A stretch of DNA of 64,000 nucleotides, taken from the NCBI GenBank assembly GCA_963169105.1, contig OY720641.1:79187496-79251495 (forward strand), read 5' to 3'. This stretch comes from Ceriagrion tenellum. Lineage: Eukaryota > Arthropoda > Insecta > Odonata > Coenagrionidae. This document shows, piece by piece, positions 10,601 through 22,820 of the stretch (its first letter is position 1; each line of letters begins with the position of its first letter). The position numbers and the translations under genes were made by a program. The notes under the pieces are model-generated. The model did no database searches and was not told the DNA's origin. It saw nothing but the letters and a program-made list of their open reading frames with translations.

Positions 10601-13555
10601 TTTTACCAGTTGTTTAAGAGATACAAGGAGAGAAACCTGAATTATAAAAAGTTCAGCGCGAGAAAAGTTTTATGCTAGAAAATACGAAGTTCATAGGTGA
10701 CTGGGTGAATGTGATTTTTATGCTCTGTTAGGTTTCTTTGTGGTATAGAAAACTGTACAGTGCGATAGTGATTGGTGTCCAATCAGTACTGTCGTTTAGT
10801 ATTCATGGCAGTTCCCGCGGAACTTTGAATAATTATGCCAAGCGTTTGTGCTGTTTGTGAATGAGCGCCTTCAATTCACACAGTTTTCCGGCGTGGAACG
10901 CTAATTGAGACCAAAATTTGGTGTTTATGATGACAGCTGGGAATCCTACACGATTAAATGAGATGGAAACGAAAGTCAAATGATCTTGCTTTATTTGGAT
11001 AAATAATGAGAAATGAATAAAGGAGGGTTAGCGACAAAGTAGAATAAGAGTGGAAATTCTGTGAATGGGAAAACGGGGACGAAACGAGGGAAGCACTTAA
11101 GGAAACGGGGAGAAGGAGCTCCTGGGGAATCTCGCGAATGGTAAATAAGATGAGAAATTGGGAGAAAATGAAGTGCCTGGGAAATGATTCTGGAGACGGT
11201 GAAAAGAGGAGGAAAATTTAAAAGCAAGAGTCAAGAGAAAAGAATTTATTCGGTATTGAATTATATATTATGGCTAGGAGCCAGTGTGGCAAAGGGGAAA
11301 TGGTGGGAAGAGCAATACACTTATGCGAAGATACTTCAGGGGCTGGGAAATGTGGATCCGCCGTTTAAGCAGGTGAATGAATCTCAGAAACCACGGGTCT
11401 AGAGAGAAAACAAAGAATATTTACTCCTTTGGCATAAGAGAGGGGGAGGGAAATAAATTAATCGTTTACAGAGAGTTTGGGGGAAAGTGTGGAAATACTT
11501 AAATTTATGCCCCTCTTCCTGCCTTAAAAATTAGAGCAGACACGTCAAAATCATTTTAAGAATCATTAAAAAATTCAATATAACTACCCTTTTTTTACTG
11601 TTACATACGAAATCTGTTACTGTTTTTGTGGTTATTTCTGATATGTGGTGTAAGATATCGCTGAAATCAAGTAGTCTTGAGGCAAGAGGAGCTGCTATAA
11701 CTCCTTATATTAAAAAGGTTAAAATTAAACTCCTATTATATTTTATATTACATTTTTTCTTACTCAACTTTTTTGAGTAACGAGAATAATACTGGTTTGT
11801 ACTGTCGTCACAGGAGTCTTTTTATCCGGAGCTATTTTTGGAGGGGAGTTCTCTTCACCAAGGGTTCCCTTTGTTTCGCACAAAGAGACAACTCTCTTTT
11901 CTCTCTGAAGCACAAAAATCAGGAAGGGCGAAACGGCAGAGGAGTCTGCGACGAGTCAATGACCCCATGAGTTCCCACAAAGAACCATTGAAATTCGCTC
12001 TGGATTATGCACATCCATTATTTATGCGAAGCGCGAATATAAGAAAAACGAGAGCGAAGAGATATTAAGAGATTTACAATCACGCCCGAAATTTTCCTTC
12101 CTTCCTCTTCGCATCCCTCTGAAGAAGCAGTAGAAGAATAATATTTTCATGTATATTTTTTTGCATCCGCCGGATTCCGGAGGGATAATTTTCCGCAACT
12201 CCGCAAGTAGAAATTTGCAAAATCAATGCCGTTGGGCTCTGCCCGCATCGAGACGTCCAAAATACGTAGGGATAATATACTGGGGACCGCCTCCCGGGCA
12301 CCGTACGTACATTTGAGTTAAACTAAAGGAAATGATCGCATGGAGATGAGGTCTAGCCCTCCTGGAGGACTGTTGGGAGAGGGGGAGGGATGTTTTCTCG
12401 ATGCCTCGCCCAATTTAATGAAGACTGAGAAGGACGAAGGTCGTAGCGGGGGTTTATTTTTTGGGCGGGAGGAGGAGGCGAAGCCGAGTCGAGAGCTGGT
12501 AAAAAGAGATGACACTCTTGGTCCACTCCGAAGCTACCCCTTGTACTCATCCCTTGACCGCCTTCTTGACTCCCGAGTTCGTCTCCGCGCTCACCCTTCC
12601 CTCTCCCAGCCGGTACCTCCCGAGGCGTTCCTCCCCTCCAACCCTCCCCCTGCAATGAAAAGAAAAAGACAGCCTCCCTGGCCGTCGACTTAATTACGGG
12701 GGAATGTGCTCAGCTTCTCTTTCTTCCTCCATCCCGTTTCGCGGACTTCCCTTTCCTCTCCCTTTCACTCCCCTTCTCCCACTCACCCCCTCCCCCGCCA
12801 TGCCCTGCGGATCTCCCCGAAATGTCAACGGAGTGAAAAATGCCTCCTTGGTGAAGGAGGGAGGAAGTGTATGGGAGGTCTTGGTGGAGACGCCTAGGAG
12901 TGAGAGGAGCGAAATGTGTTGAGTCTTCTCCCGGATGTGAATAGCTGGGGCGCATGAACGTGATTTTCCCTCTTCTAGCCGAGAGCGAGAATAAATAGAT
13001 AAGTACGGGCTAGAGGGCAAGAGTTCTCTGAAGTTGGTAAAGCTGGCTGGTGTAAGATGGCTGCTTATTAAACTTCTCATTTCTCTGTACGAATTGAATT
13101 ATTAATCGAGCGACGACGAAGTCGCCCGCTTTTTTTTAGGAATTGCGGTAAATAAACATTAAAAAATGAGTATTTCCCCTGATTTTCGTCAAGAAAACTT
13201 TAGCAGGCCAAGGTATAAATTGAGTCACATCTCTTTCGAGCGATTTCATATGAAGGGAAATAAGGATGACCCAACGGTCCTCTCGTAGTTCATGTCAATC
13301 AGGCTATCCTCAGATTGGTTGAGGGAATTGTGCTCCTCTTTCCATAAAATAGAATATTAGGGGTTTATTAAATGACGGTTCTTGTATTTGTCTCGTGTCA
13401 ATTCCCTGGGAGATTTCAGGAGGGCGGCGTAGATCTTTTTCACTGCCAAGTCCCTTTTTACGGAGAAACAGCCGTCATAACCTATTATCGTCATACCTTA
13501 TGTTTAATCAGTTGCTATCGCTTTACATTTGGTCGTATGGTATTAATTTTTTTGA
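10601..13555. other. Non-coding stretch; GC-richer, C/T- and G/A-biased segment at 12.3-12.96 kb
   Basis: Overlapping frames on both strands between 12340 and 13080 come from strand-biased composition (long purine and pyrimidine tracts) and are rich in P, S, R and G. That is the usual look of spurious frames. A T7-8 run lies near 13130. I find no RT, transposase or tRNA-like signal, and no splice-bounded exon I would defend. Confidence 0.4.
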
Positions 13556-13563
13556 TTTGTTAC

Positions 13564-16500
13564 CAGTGGCGTCTCCTGCATAAAATACTTGGGTGTTCAC
13601 ATGGAGCTAACAACAGATTTAAAATTCCTATGTACTAATTGTTTTTCAGTCGGTCAATACGTTAACGCGAGCCCAAATAGCCTACATAGTGTTGTCAATG
13701 ATAATGTAGAATAAACCGATAGGAACGCTAATATGACTATAACACGCAAAATCTTAAAATTGCTCACATAATATTGATATAAAAGTCATTCACAGTACCA
13801 AAGTAAACTACAACATCAAATAGTTATGAAACTCACCCAATCCTCATTTGTAGGAAAATGCAACCTCGTGTCTTTTTGCGAAGCGAACTTCTCGATGACT
13901 TTAAAATTGAGATCCTTCATCTCGCGAACGAGACTTTTCTCGATCGCCAGCATCGCCAACGCACTGAGACGATCTGGACCCATGGAATAACAGAGAAATG
14001 TGTCGATCCGCTTGAGAGTTGAAAAACATCTCCCTGATTCTGCTGTAGTCATAGGAGCGGTTATTATAATTTCCAGTAGTTTAATTTCTTCGGAAAAAGT
14101 GCCCTCTAAATTATTTTTAGGGAAAACTCCAAGATAGAGACAGCTCCATGAGTATGTCAGAACTCTTCTCTCATGTATACAACTTCTAGTTCGGTACAAA
14201 GTCGATTTGAGTTCAGCTGCGGATAGGTACTTACACCTAGTTTGAAGTCTTGTTCTGGAAATGTCTTGCAGAACACTGAGAATAACTCTATATCCAGCAG
14301 GTTTGCCACTCTAAGGTGATCGGTGAATGAAGAGCGGTCTTCCGCTGGGACAGAAATGATGTCGAACACTTTCACACCTTCAAAGCCGCAGAGTCATTTT
14401 GTTTCCTTCTTCTCTTGCTCGTTGAGGAGTTGGAATCTGAAAGCTGAATTTCATTATTGCTCTCTCTAACTTTCTTCACCTGAAGTTGAACATCAGACAC
14501 AGCTTTCCGAACTTCAATTGAGTCAGTTTTCCTTTTCTGCATCTGTTTGAAGAGAATTTTAACGTGGAGCATAATTTTGTGAAAAATAGAAAGACAGTAT
14601 ATGAAATTTGGATCTTCTAAGGTACGGATGTAGCCATCACATTCGGATAACGTAACTGAGTCTATTGGTCTGATTTGCTTCAGTTGCTCAAAGCAGTTAA
14701 TCAATTCCTTCCTGTTTTCAAAGACGACGTTAACTGTCCTGCTGTTATAATTCCACCGAGTGGGAACACCAACCGGAAGACGTTTGTTCACTTCTTGGTC
14801 TAAAATTTGGGTTCGTTTTGATGATCTAAAGAAAAACAGTGGTATGCCCGAAGGATTAGCGAAAAACGTGTTGATTGATCATTCTTTGAAACTGCGCTTT
14901 CCATTACCAACTTCACTTGGTGCGCATGGCAATGAACATAGTAGGCCCTTGAAAAATGTTCTCTTACTTCTGTCTGGACTCCATTAATGCTCCCGCTCAT
15001 AACTGATGCGCCATCATAGCTCTGCGCTATCAATTTTTCAGAATTGTCTTCTACGTGGACTCTCCGCTCTTTTACCAGCTCTGTGGTAAGTGATTCTGCG
15101 CCATCCTTCGGAGGTTTCAAGAATCTCCAAAATCGCTCAACCGGTTCACCATTTAGAATGTAAAGATACACTGGAAACCAGCAGGAACACCCGTGGTTTC
15201 ATCTGCTTGTACCGCTAAAAAAATTGAATCCTTAATTTCGACTCGTATCTGGTCTCTGCAAACATTCAGCATGCACTGGAGCAACTCTTTTTGTACTGTT
15301 GCAGATGTTCCTTTGTAAACAGTTACATTTTGAAGATGTTCTTTCATTCTGCTATCCAAATCCTGCATGAAATTCACTAAACTGCGGAACACTCCTGGGT
15401 TATCCGAACCTTGTGATTCATCGTAGCCTCTCAATGCCAGTTCGAAAGCACCACAAGACTTGATGCAATTATTCAGTCTTGACATAATGTATCTGTTCTT
15501 TTCAATCACCTCATTTCAGTGCTTAATTTCCAGTCTATGTCCTTCGTTAAGCTGTATCATAATATTATCCTTTACTATTCTAGTCAAGTTCATTTTATTA
15601 TTTACATGTCTCAGAGAAATTTTGTTCATTTTCACTTTAGCGCTTAAGTGTCCCAAGTCAGTCACTCCCGTTTTGGTCCATGCAGTATCGCCACCGAACA
15701 GTAGGCAGGGCAAACAGAAAAGTGCATTTATGGTATCGCACCCACAGAGGCACTTATATTTAGTGTACCAATCCCTCTTAAATGTTTTTCTAAACACTCG
15801 TGTTGATCCTTTAACTTCAGTCTCAATATTCAAGTCAGGCTGATGAGCACCTGCTGTGTTAACCTGCAATCTTTGTTCTTCTCCCATCGTAGAAAGAGGG
15901 ACTTAAAGAAGATGCTGCACCGTATTCATTTTGAGATCCATTGTAGGACTACTGTACATTCAATAAATATTAGGAGCACCGGTAATTTTGTACATTAGCA
16001 CAAGTGTGGACAGAAAAGTAAATATAACCTTCTTCATCCACAAATATTGCATTACATTGAACAACCCATTCACGTAAAATTTTATACCATGTAAGCGGTG
16101 TCCGGAATAAGACATTATTGTACACTGCATACTACATCCTATATAGGCTACTGAAAAACTAAATCCTTCGTACACTTAGCTATAGCTAATGCACACCGAA
16201 CACGGAGTACAAATTTGTCACATATTTTCACTGGGATCGATAGAAGATACAGTCACTAAGTCCACATACGCGTCTGCACCATACTGCCCAGACCGTTTGC
16301 CGCGTAAACCGATAAGCACGACGCTACGTTATTTCTTCGACAGGTTTCCATTCAAGCTGGTGACAGATCTAAATTATAAATTTTATTGTCAAATGATGTT
16401 AATTCCGTAACGTTTGTCCTCTGCTAGTGCATCGAGGCAGATGAGCTCGATAGGACACCGCACTTAATTTGAAATCCGCACAGATAACACATTTCCTTTA

Positions 16501-17181
16501 CTGAAACAAAACGGCACAACACAGCAAAGCTCAAAACAAAATCTTCCCTCGAATTCAACGAATATCTGCTCCCATTCTATTGAAGGCCTGCCAATATACA
16601 TGTAAGTGTTATGATCACTAATAATTTAAACTACACTAGCTGAAAGCACAAATCTATATTGTAACTCAATAATTAGATAAAAGTCTTTTCGTTTTTTTAT
16701 TTTTTTCGATCTCCAACGGACAAGTTCAGTACTATGCGGTTTTTCAGTAAACAACTCGTAGGTTGGGTCATCTAGGAGGTGTCGGGTGAAACAAAAGGCC
16801 CGTTGGCTTCACCGCCACAGAGTACGTCAGACATGCTGCCATCTTTGGGATTTGAGAAGAATAATAAGGGGAGGCATTGGGAGCATTCCAGTGGCAACGC
16901 GATCACACTGGATTTGTGCTCAAATGCGCCATACTTGCACCATTGCTCCTTAAGGCCCTAGCTATGCAATCCGCCAAAATTTGTAGTTCACAACAGGCTT
17001 GTGATCAGCTCCCATGGCGCGTGATTCAGATGGAAATGGAAAGTGAATCGGCATGTACAAATTCGTAAATACCAGTGAAGTGTTAAGAAACCGTGTTCTC
17101 ATCATACAATATCATGTATATTTCAATTGTTCGGGATTACCAGGCGGTTCACGTGCTCGTGTGATCCTTAAGACGCCCCTG
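13564..17181 (-). mobile_element. hAT-superfamily DNA transposon, ZMYM1/DUF4371 type, decayed
   Basis: The element begins CAGTGGCGTCTCC at 13564. Its other end, read on the minus strand from 17181, is CAGGGGCGTCTTA, with ten of the first eleven bases matching. Both ends are flanked by TTTGTTAC (13556-13563 and 17182-17189), a perfect 8-bp target-site duplication, the hAT hallmark. Length is 3,618 bp. The transposase occupies 13816-15887 on the minus strand (separate entry). About 1.3 kb of non-coding sequence lies on its 5' side (15888-17181) and 250 bp on its 3' side. Plus-strand frames inside it (14760, 15460, 16189, 16779) are antisense shadows. The perfect duplication, despite a broken gene, shows the insertion was never excised. 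Confidence 0.93.
13816..15887 (-). pseudogene. hAT transposase pseudogene (TTF-type zinc finger, DUF4371, hAT C-terminal dimerisation)
   Basis: Consecutive minus-strand segments encode one ZMYM1-like transposase in family order. 15887-15516: a TTF-type finger with CLCGC and LFCLPC cysteines. 15509-15153: DUF4371, with GAFELALRGYDES and ADETTGV, the latter carrying the first catalytic Asp position. 15171-14800: PVERFWRF, QSYDGASVMSG (second Asp) and YVHCHAHQVKLVM. 14791-14372: VGVPTRWNYNSR and a K/R-rich stretch. 14199-13816: the dimerisation motif TAESGRCFSTLKRIDTF. The first two segments are in one frame separated only by TGA at 15516-15518, probably a former TGG. Later junctions near 15175, 14860, 14375 and 14170 are frameshifts or small deletions. 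The gene cannot make an active enzyme. It could still bind DNA only if fragments were expressed, which nothing here suggests. Confidence 0.9.
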
Positions 17182-17189
17182 TTTGTTAC

Positions 17190-20100
17190 TCTTAAAAAGT
17201 TTTTTAAGAATTAAAACTCATGCATTGTGGGAGAAGCAGTTCGTCGTAAAATTTTTAGATTTTTTAACGAAATTATATGTCGAGTGAGAGCTGCTTAGGA
17301 GAGAAATAATTGTGAGATTTTGCTTTCCAATAAATGTGAAGGTTAGTATAAGCTTACCAAATCCTACCCAAAATTGGTGGGCACACGAATTAAAAATGCC
17401 CAAATCTGAAATTTTTTAGAGTGGATATCTGACTTAGGAATGTAGTTATTTTCCCATTACGAATATGTAGTTCTGGCTTCAATGGCTAAAGATTTCTCCA
17501 GTAACTCTACATATTTAGAATACCCTATGGAGGCTTCCTCTCTCCTTTTCTTATGCTGAAGAGTCTATGGATAATAAAGCTTTCGGATTGACAACTAGTG
17601 GAAGGCGGAAAATAGATGCTTAATCTGTGTAATTCGACTGGCCTGATTGCAACATTGTATTACTTTAACTACACACCCGGTATGTGATTGGTTATTGCAG
17701 TATATGCGTGGGGGTGGTTGTGGAGAACTTGCAGAAAAAGAAATAAAAAATATCCGTCTATAAGTATATCCTGCAATCGGTTGTGTACAAAAATGAGTTT
17801 TGCTCAACACTTGGGAAATAAAATGAATAATAGACTCGATTACCATTCTCGTATCATAATTTTATACTGATAAAATTTCTGTGATTTACTTGCATTTAGT
17901 CGAAATCTAAAACTTCTGAATCGTTCAAAGGTTCATTGGCTCGTTCAAAGTAGCAAGTTTTGATTTGCACTGCGATTTAACAGATTTTCGGCGATTGAAA
18001 TCTGTTCTGTTACCAGTATATATGTGGTCGCTCTGAGGTGTTTGGATGCTCTGATCATGCAACGATTTCGCAATTTTCACCCAAAAGTCCAATTTAGCTG
18101 ACTTAAATTTCTGGAAACAATTAGAAGTACGAGATAATTACTGCGCACTGTATCCGAAGTATCGGAACTTTTGGGTGGCACCTTATGTTACCATTGATGA
18201 TTAATTAATTGGTAATCGATCGGACAGGGCATGGAGTAAATAATTTCATGTCAGGGGTATAAAAACGTACAGAATTTTTGAAAATTTTAGTAGCCGGTAC
18301 TTGATTATCAGTTTCTAGCTAATTGGAATATGTTTTCAAAAATAAATATTCTCACCTCCAAACTGATACCGTTAATTGGTGATGAGTAGTTCTATCGCGT
18401 ATGTTTACTGCTATAAAAAACAGTTCTGTGTATTCAATTGACCTTTAATGTTAGGTCTTAAAGTTTTTCTTTTAGTGTGATGAATAGGTAATTGATTTCC
18501 CCTAACGACCGGCTAATCTTAAGTGGCTCTTGGGAAAATCAGCACAATATTTTTCATAATGGCATAGTCCATATGAAGCGCTAGTTACGATGTTAGGAAT
18601 ACCTGCACTGGGCGTTATAAGCTCTTTTTATTTCCGCATTTCCCTATTAAATAGATTTTTATAAATTGGTTGATATGAATAATTTTTTCAGTGGGACAGT
18701 TGAGCCTAATATGCAGCTTGGGGTATTTGTATTCGGCTATGACACGTTCCATATACGTTAAAAATGATGCAGAAACCAAGTGAAATATAAATTAAAAATT
18801 TCGCGCGTTATCTGCTCTCCAAAAAGTAGCAAAGATTGTGAACTCAAACTGCGATTTATGTCTTTACTGTCAGTTGAAATTTTCAAAGCGGTAAACTTGC
18901 TGGACTCGTGGAGCTCTGTAATTAGGGTAAATTATTAATTCTCCGGGCGTTAAACCTGAAAAGGATTTTGATAATATCCAACGATGTTTCCGAATTCATG
19001 CTAGTGCTTTGATGGTATGAATTTGTATCCATTTTTTCCCAATTTTGAAAGTTTCGTCATACATTTATGAAAACTTGCGTTACAAAATAGGAATATATAG
19101 AATAGAAAACATTTTTTTGCGTTGTGTCAAACACATAGCTCATATTAAGCATGTAATTTTCTTCACTGCTCTAAAAATATTTCCCTTCCATAAGAAAGAA
19201 CGCCTGCCCAAAATAAATTTGGATAGATATGTACACAAACTGTTTTGTGGTAAATAATTCATTTATGATGTCCGTAATCTGATGAATAGCCCTTTCCTAT
19301 GTGATAAAAATATGAATTCCAATCAATGGGTTATGTTAACTTGAGCTTGGATTCATTAATTTTTTTCTAGGGACTGTCAATCATCTTTTCTAATACAAAA
19401 TTTATTTTCTTGAATTTTGAACACTTGTTTTAATCCACTGAGTGCTATTTAGGAAACATATCCTCATTTCGTTCTTTTGTGGGAAGGCGTTGTAACCCAA
19501 TTAACATGACAGAAATACTCTCACGCTTTACTGTGGTTCGATATTTTTAAATAAAAATACTTTATTCACTGCATACAATGCATTCGCGCCCACAACGAGG
19601 ATAATTATTCAAATATGCTAGCGAAAAATGTGATGTTTTCCTTTCCTTCATTCAGCTTGAGTATTATTCACTTCAAGTGCATCATACTTTTTATCAACAC
19701 GTTTTGAGAGTGAGTTGAAGAGCAATTAAAAAACAATATTCGCCAATTTGCCCCAGTTTTTAGAATCGCTATTATCCCATGATTGTAACTTGTATTTTAT
19801 CGCCTTTTCAGCGACAATACAAGGGCTGAAGAGGATTAAATAAAACGAGCAGAATGGCTTCTTTGGCCTCCGCCACTCGCATGGGGGAAATGAATATCAT
19901 TTGTTTGTTCAAATGAAGAAAGGAAATCCAATGGAAGCCTTGCAAGGGGTAGTCAAAAACGAGAAGGTCTTTTGTTTCATCGCCATTTGCGGAATGAAAT
20001 TGTGACGGAAACGCATTCTGAAAACTTAATGCCGGCATGAATTGAATCCTATTTTTCCACGAATGGATGGGAATACGGTAACGTACAGTCCACACTTGAA

Positions 20101-22044
20101 ATCGACACGCCATTGAACAATGAGATAAAACAAAGTAATAGATGTATATGAGTGGGGCCTGTGAAAAATGCCTGCCTGTGGTATCGTTTATGATGGGCGT
20201 ACCTTCTAGCTTAGAGTATATTAAGCCATCTTCATCAATGTCATGGATTTCCCTATCCCTCGTCTCCATTTTAAGAAAGCTGAACCGTAGTACTCCTTTT
20301 AATTGTTTGGAAATAGGTAAATTATTTAGCAAGATCGTCGAGGATTTTTTTCTAAATACTATTACCTATCATTACGTTTTTTGTATCAAATCCTCACAGT
20401 TATTATTGTGAAATTAACGTTTATAATTTTACGTTCCAGTATTGGACGTAGGATTATATGACAAGGTATTAGCTATTTTTCTCCGAAACGCTTCTTTCCG
20501 TATTCAAAACAATCATCCGGACAACAACAAAACAATCCATCCGGAAATAGTGGATGTTGTTATGAGGATAAATTGTCATAGTAGTATTGATGTTGATGTC
20601 CCCTTGATCCAAGGTGCAGCAACTTCCATTTCTCGTTATTTGTCTCGTGTTTTCATCCTTCTATTTGATATTAAGTTAGGATAAAAGAAATAAATATAAA
20701 AGGGTAACTGAAAATTCTATGAGCTAAGACTTTTTTCTAAATTTATAATAAATAAGCCAGAAATATAATTATAAATTTAGTATTTTCATCCTGAAAGACC
20801 CAGTAAGTTTTATTCCTAAGGCGTTTTCACCTAATTTCGCCACCCGTAGTTTGGGGAGCTGCATGTATAAGTTTGACCATAAAGTTAATTGACCGCACGA
20901 TGTACGCGTGAGGTAACGTCGAATTTTACGAAGAAAACGTTTATTATTCTCGACCATCAGTCGTGTTTATAAATAGTGCATCACGCATACGTATTGCTGC
21001 TAAAGAGTTGATGATGGTGATTGATTTTCAGTCCCCTGAAATTGTGTTTCGATAAAACCCACAGCAAATGCCTCACTCATGACTGCGTTCTATCTCCTCG
21101 GAAAAGAATGTGGTTAGTGAATACTCCATACATAAGTTTTTTATTTATATTTTGGCTCCATAATCGAATCGACGTCTTTTACTGACTGATTTTTAAGACT
21201 GAACGTAAACTTTGTGAACGTATAGGTATTATTTTGAATACTTTGTAGATAAATATTTATTACGTAAATGTCGGCCATAACTAGTAGTACCTGCTTTAAT
21301 GTTTATAGTTTGATGGTAATATCTCAGGTACATTAATCGGATGAATACTCGATTGTTTACACTTGCTACTCCCTTTCAAAAATTGTGTCCACTAAATTAA
21401 TAAAAAATGTAAAAAGAAATGAAAGAGAACTTGTTAATGTGAAAGGTTAGTTTCATATTTTTGAAAAGTTGTGGTTTGGCTCAACATGTCGTTTGACTTA
21501 ATATTTGTCATTCTTTGAAGAGCTAATTACTTAGCTTTTCTTATTCACTTAAAAATGCCGCTAGAAAAATAACTCTTTTTCTGAAGTTTAAAGTGCTTGT
21601 TAAAGTCTTTAGCTTTTTCGAGGAACGCACTGTAATTAGCGTTCTCATACAACTAAGTCCTCATTAAAGAAAGAGAAGAGAAACGCACAATTTTTCAGCC
21701 ATCTCAAAGATAATCAAATCGGGCTGCGTCGCACCGGTTGGAGTGAAACTGATCAAAGGAATGCTATGCCAGCTTGAAGAAGTTAAGTGGCTGGAGGTTG
21801 AGGCGAAATTAATTGCAAACAGAGACAGTTTACGTTGCCGCGAGAGAGGGTATGTGGAGGTTAATGGCAAAAGGCAAGACAACTTATGTCCACGTGAATT
21901 ACATATGAGATAAATGTACTCAAGCATCGGTGTTATCCACCACTCTTTCTCGGTGCCGGATACACGAATCAAATGTCAAAGTGACTGATCACCACATTGC
22001 AATAATGTCCGGTTACTACTTTTTATTTAATCTAAAATCCTAGT
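17190..22044. other. AT-rich non-coding stretch
   Basis: Almost 5 kb without a recognisable coding pattern. The longest frame, 19808-20332 on the minus strand (174 codons), has no domain and overlaps antisense frames. No tRNA-like, inverted-repeat or LINE signal was noticed. Confidence 0.45.
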
Positions 22045-22325
22045 ATGCGGAAGAGAGGAGCTGAATATAGAAGTTACAGTGAGAGGAGAGGAATTAGAGC
22101 AAGTGGCATCACCTATCTCGGAAGTACCATCAAGTGGGACGGAAGGAGTGCAAGCGGAGAATAGCCCCAGCTAAGATGGCGTTCATAGGAAAAAGACAAC
22201 TGCTGTACTCAAAGAAGATAGGACTACAAACCAGGAAACTGTATTTGAAAACATTCATGTGAAACACTATGGATGGGAAGCATGGACCATAGGAAAAGCT
22301 GACCTGAGAAGACTAGAACATCACG
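22045..22325 (+). pseudogene. Non-LTR retrotransposon fragment, sister of the 9.9-10.6 kb copy
   Basis: In shifting plus-strand frames the segment reads ELNIEVTVRGEELEQ, ITYLGSTIKWDGRSAS, IAPAKMAFIGKRQLLYSKKI, GLQTRKLYLKTFM and EAWTIGKADLRRLE. These are the LINE RT block around YLGSTI and the LYGCETWTIGKAD block, with the LYG part deleted. The same blocks in the same order occur on the minus strand at 9939-10600. The copy stops after RRLE and the downstream GHxxRH block is missing, so it is truncated at both ends. Confidence 0.78.
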
Positions 22326-22724
22326 GACGAAAAATTGGTAACATTAAACTTTCGGCTCTTCCCTAATTTTAAAAATATAGTACTTTCGACACTAATATCA
22401 AAATTCGTGTATCTGAACTTAAAACGCAAGACAGTAGGGAGAGGCCTCCTGTCCCTCATTGATAACATATCGGTACCAGGTGCAACCAAACACGGTGCGA
22501 CCCTTCCTCACCTCCCTCTTCCGCCAGGCACTTATAGAAGACGATGCAGATGCAGAAGGAGGAAAGTCATCGCCAGTGTAGGGGGAGGGATCTGGTGGCA
22601 CTTGTTCCACCCCCCTTGGACGCCGGACTACTAATAATGGACTTAAGTTATAAATGAAACAAATTGACTATTATTGATAAAAAATGTATTTTGCATAACA
22701 AACTGAAATAAATATATATTGAAC
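22326..22724. other. Non-coding stretch
   Basis: Contains a plus-strand frame at 22335-22634 (99 codons) and an antisense one at 22419-22610. The stretch around 22540-22630 is CpG-containing and G-rich. It may be residual LINE 3' sequence, but I cannot show this. Confidence 0.3.
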
Positions 22725-22725
22725 T

Positions 22726-22820
22726 AACTGGCTAACACACCTGACCGGCAAGTGGGAGATCCGGGTTCGAATCCCGGTAAAGTCAAATGATTTCTTTCAT
22801 AGCGAATTTCAACCCTGGTG
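22726..22820 (+). repeat. tRNA-derived SINE, 5'-truncated (family alpha)
   Basis: AACTGGCTAACACACCTGAC, then GAGATCCGGGTTCGAATCCC and GGTAAAGTCAAATGATTTC, with tail AGCGAATTTCAACCCTGGTG. The GGTTCGAATCC word is a pol III B box and the CCGGG/CCCGG pair a T stem. The same sequence occurs on the minus strand at 46.27-46.39 and 46.58-46.69 kb. The acceptor and D-arm 5' halves are missing, so it is a truncated SINE and not a tRNA gene. Confidence 0.75.

Noticed and set aside
12340..13080. Several overlapping open frames of 60-128 codons
   Set aside because: They arise from purine/pyrimidine strand bias, occur on both strands at once, and have low-complexity P/S/R/G composition.
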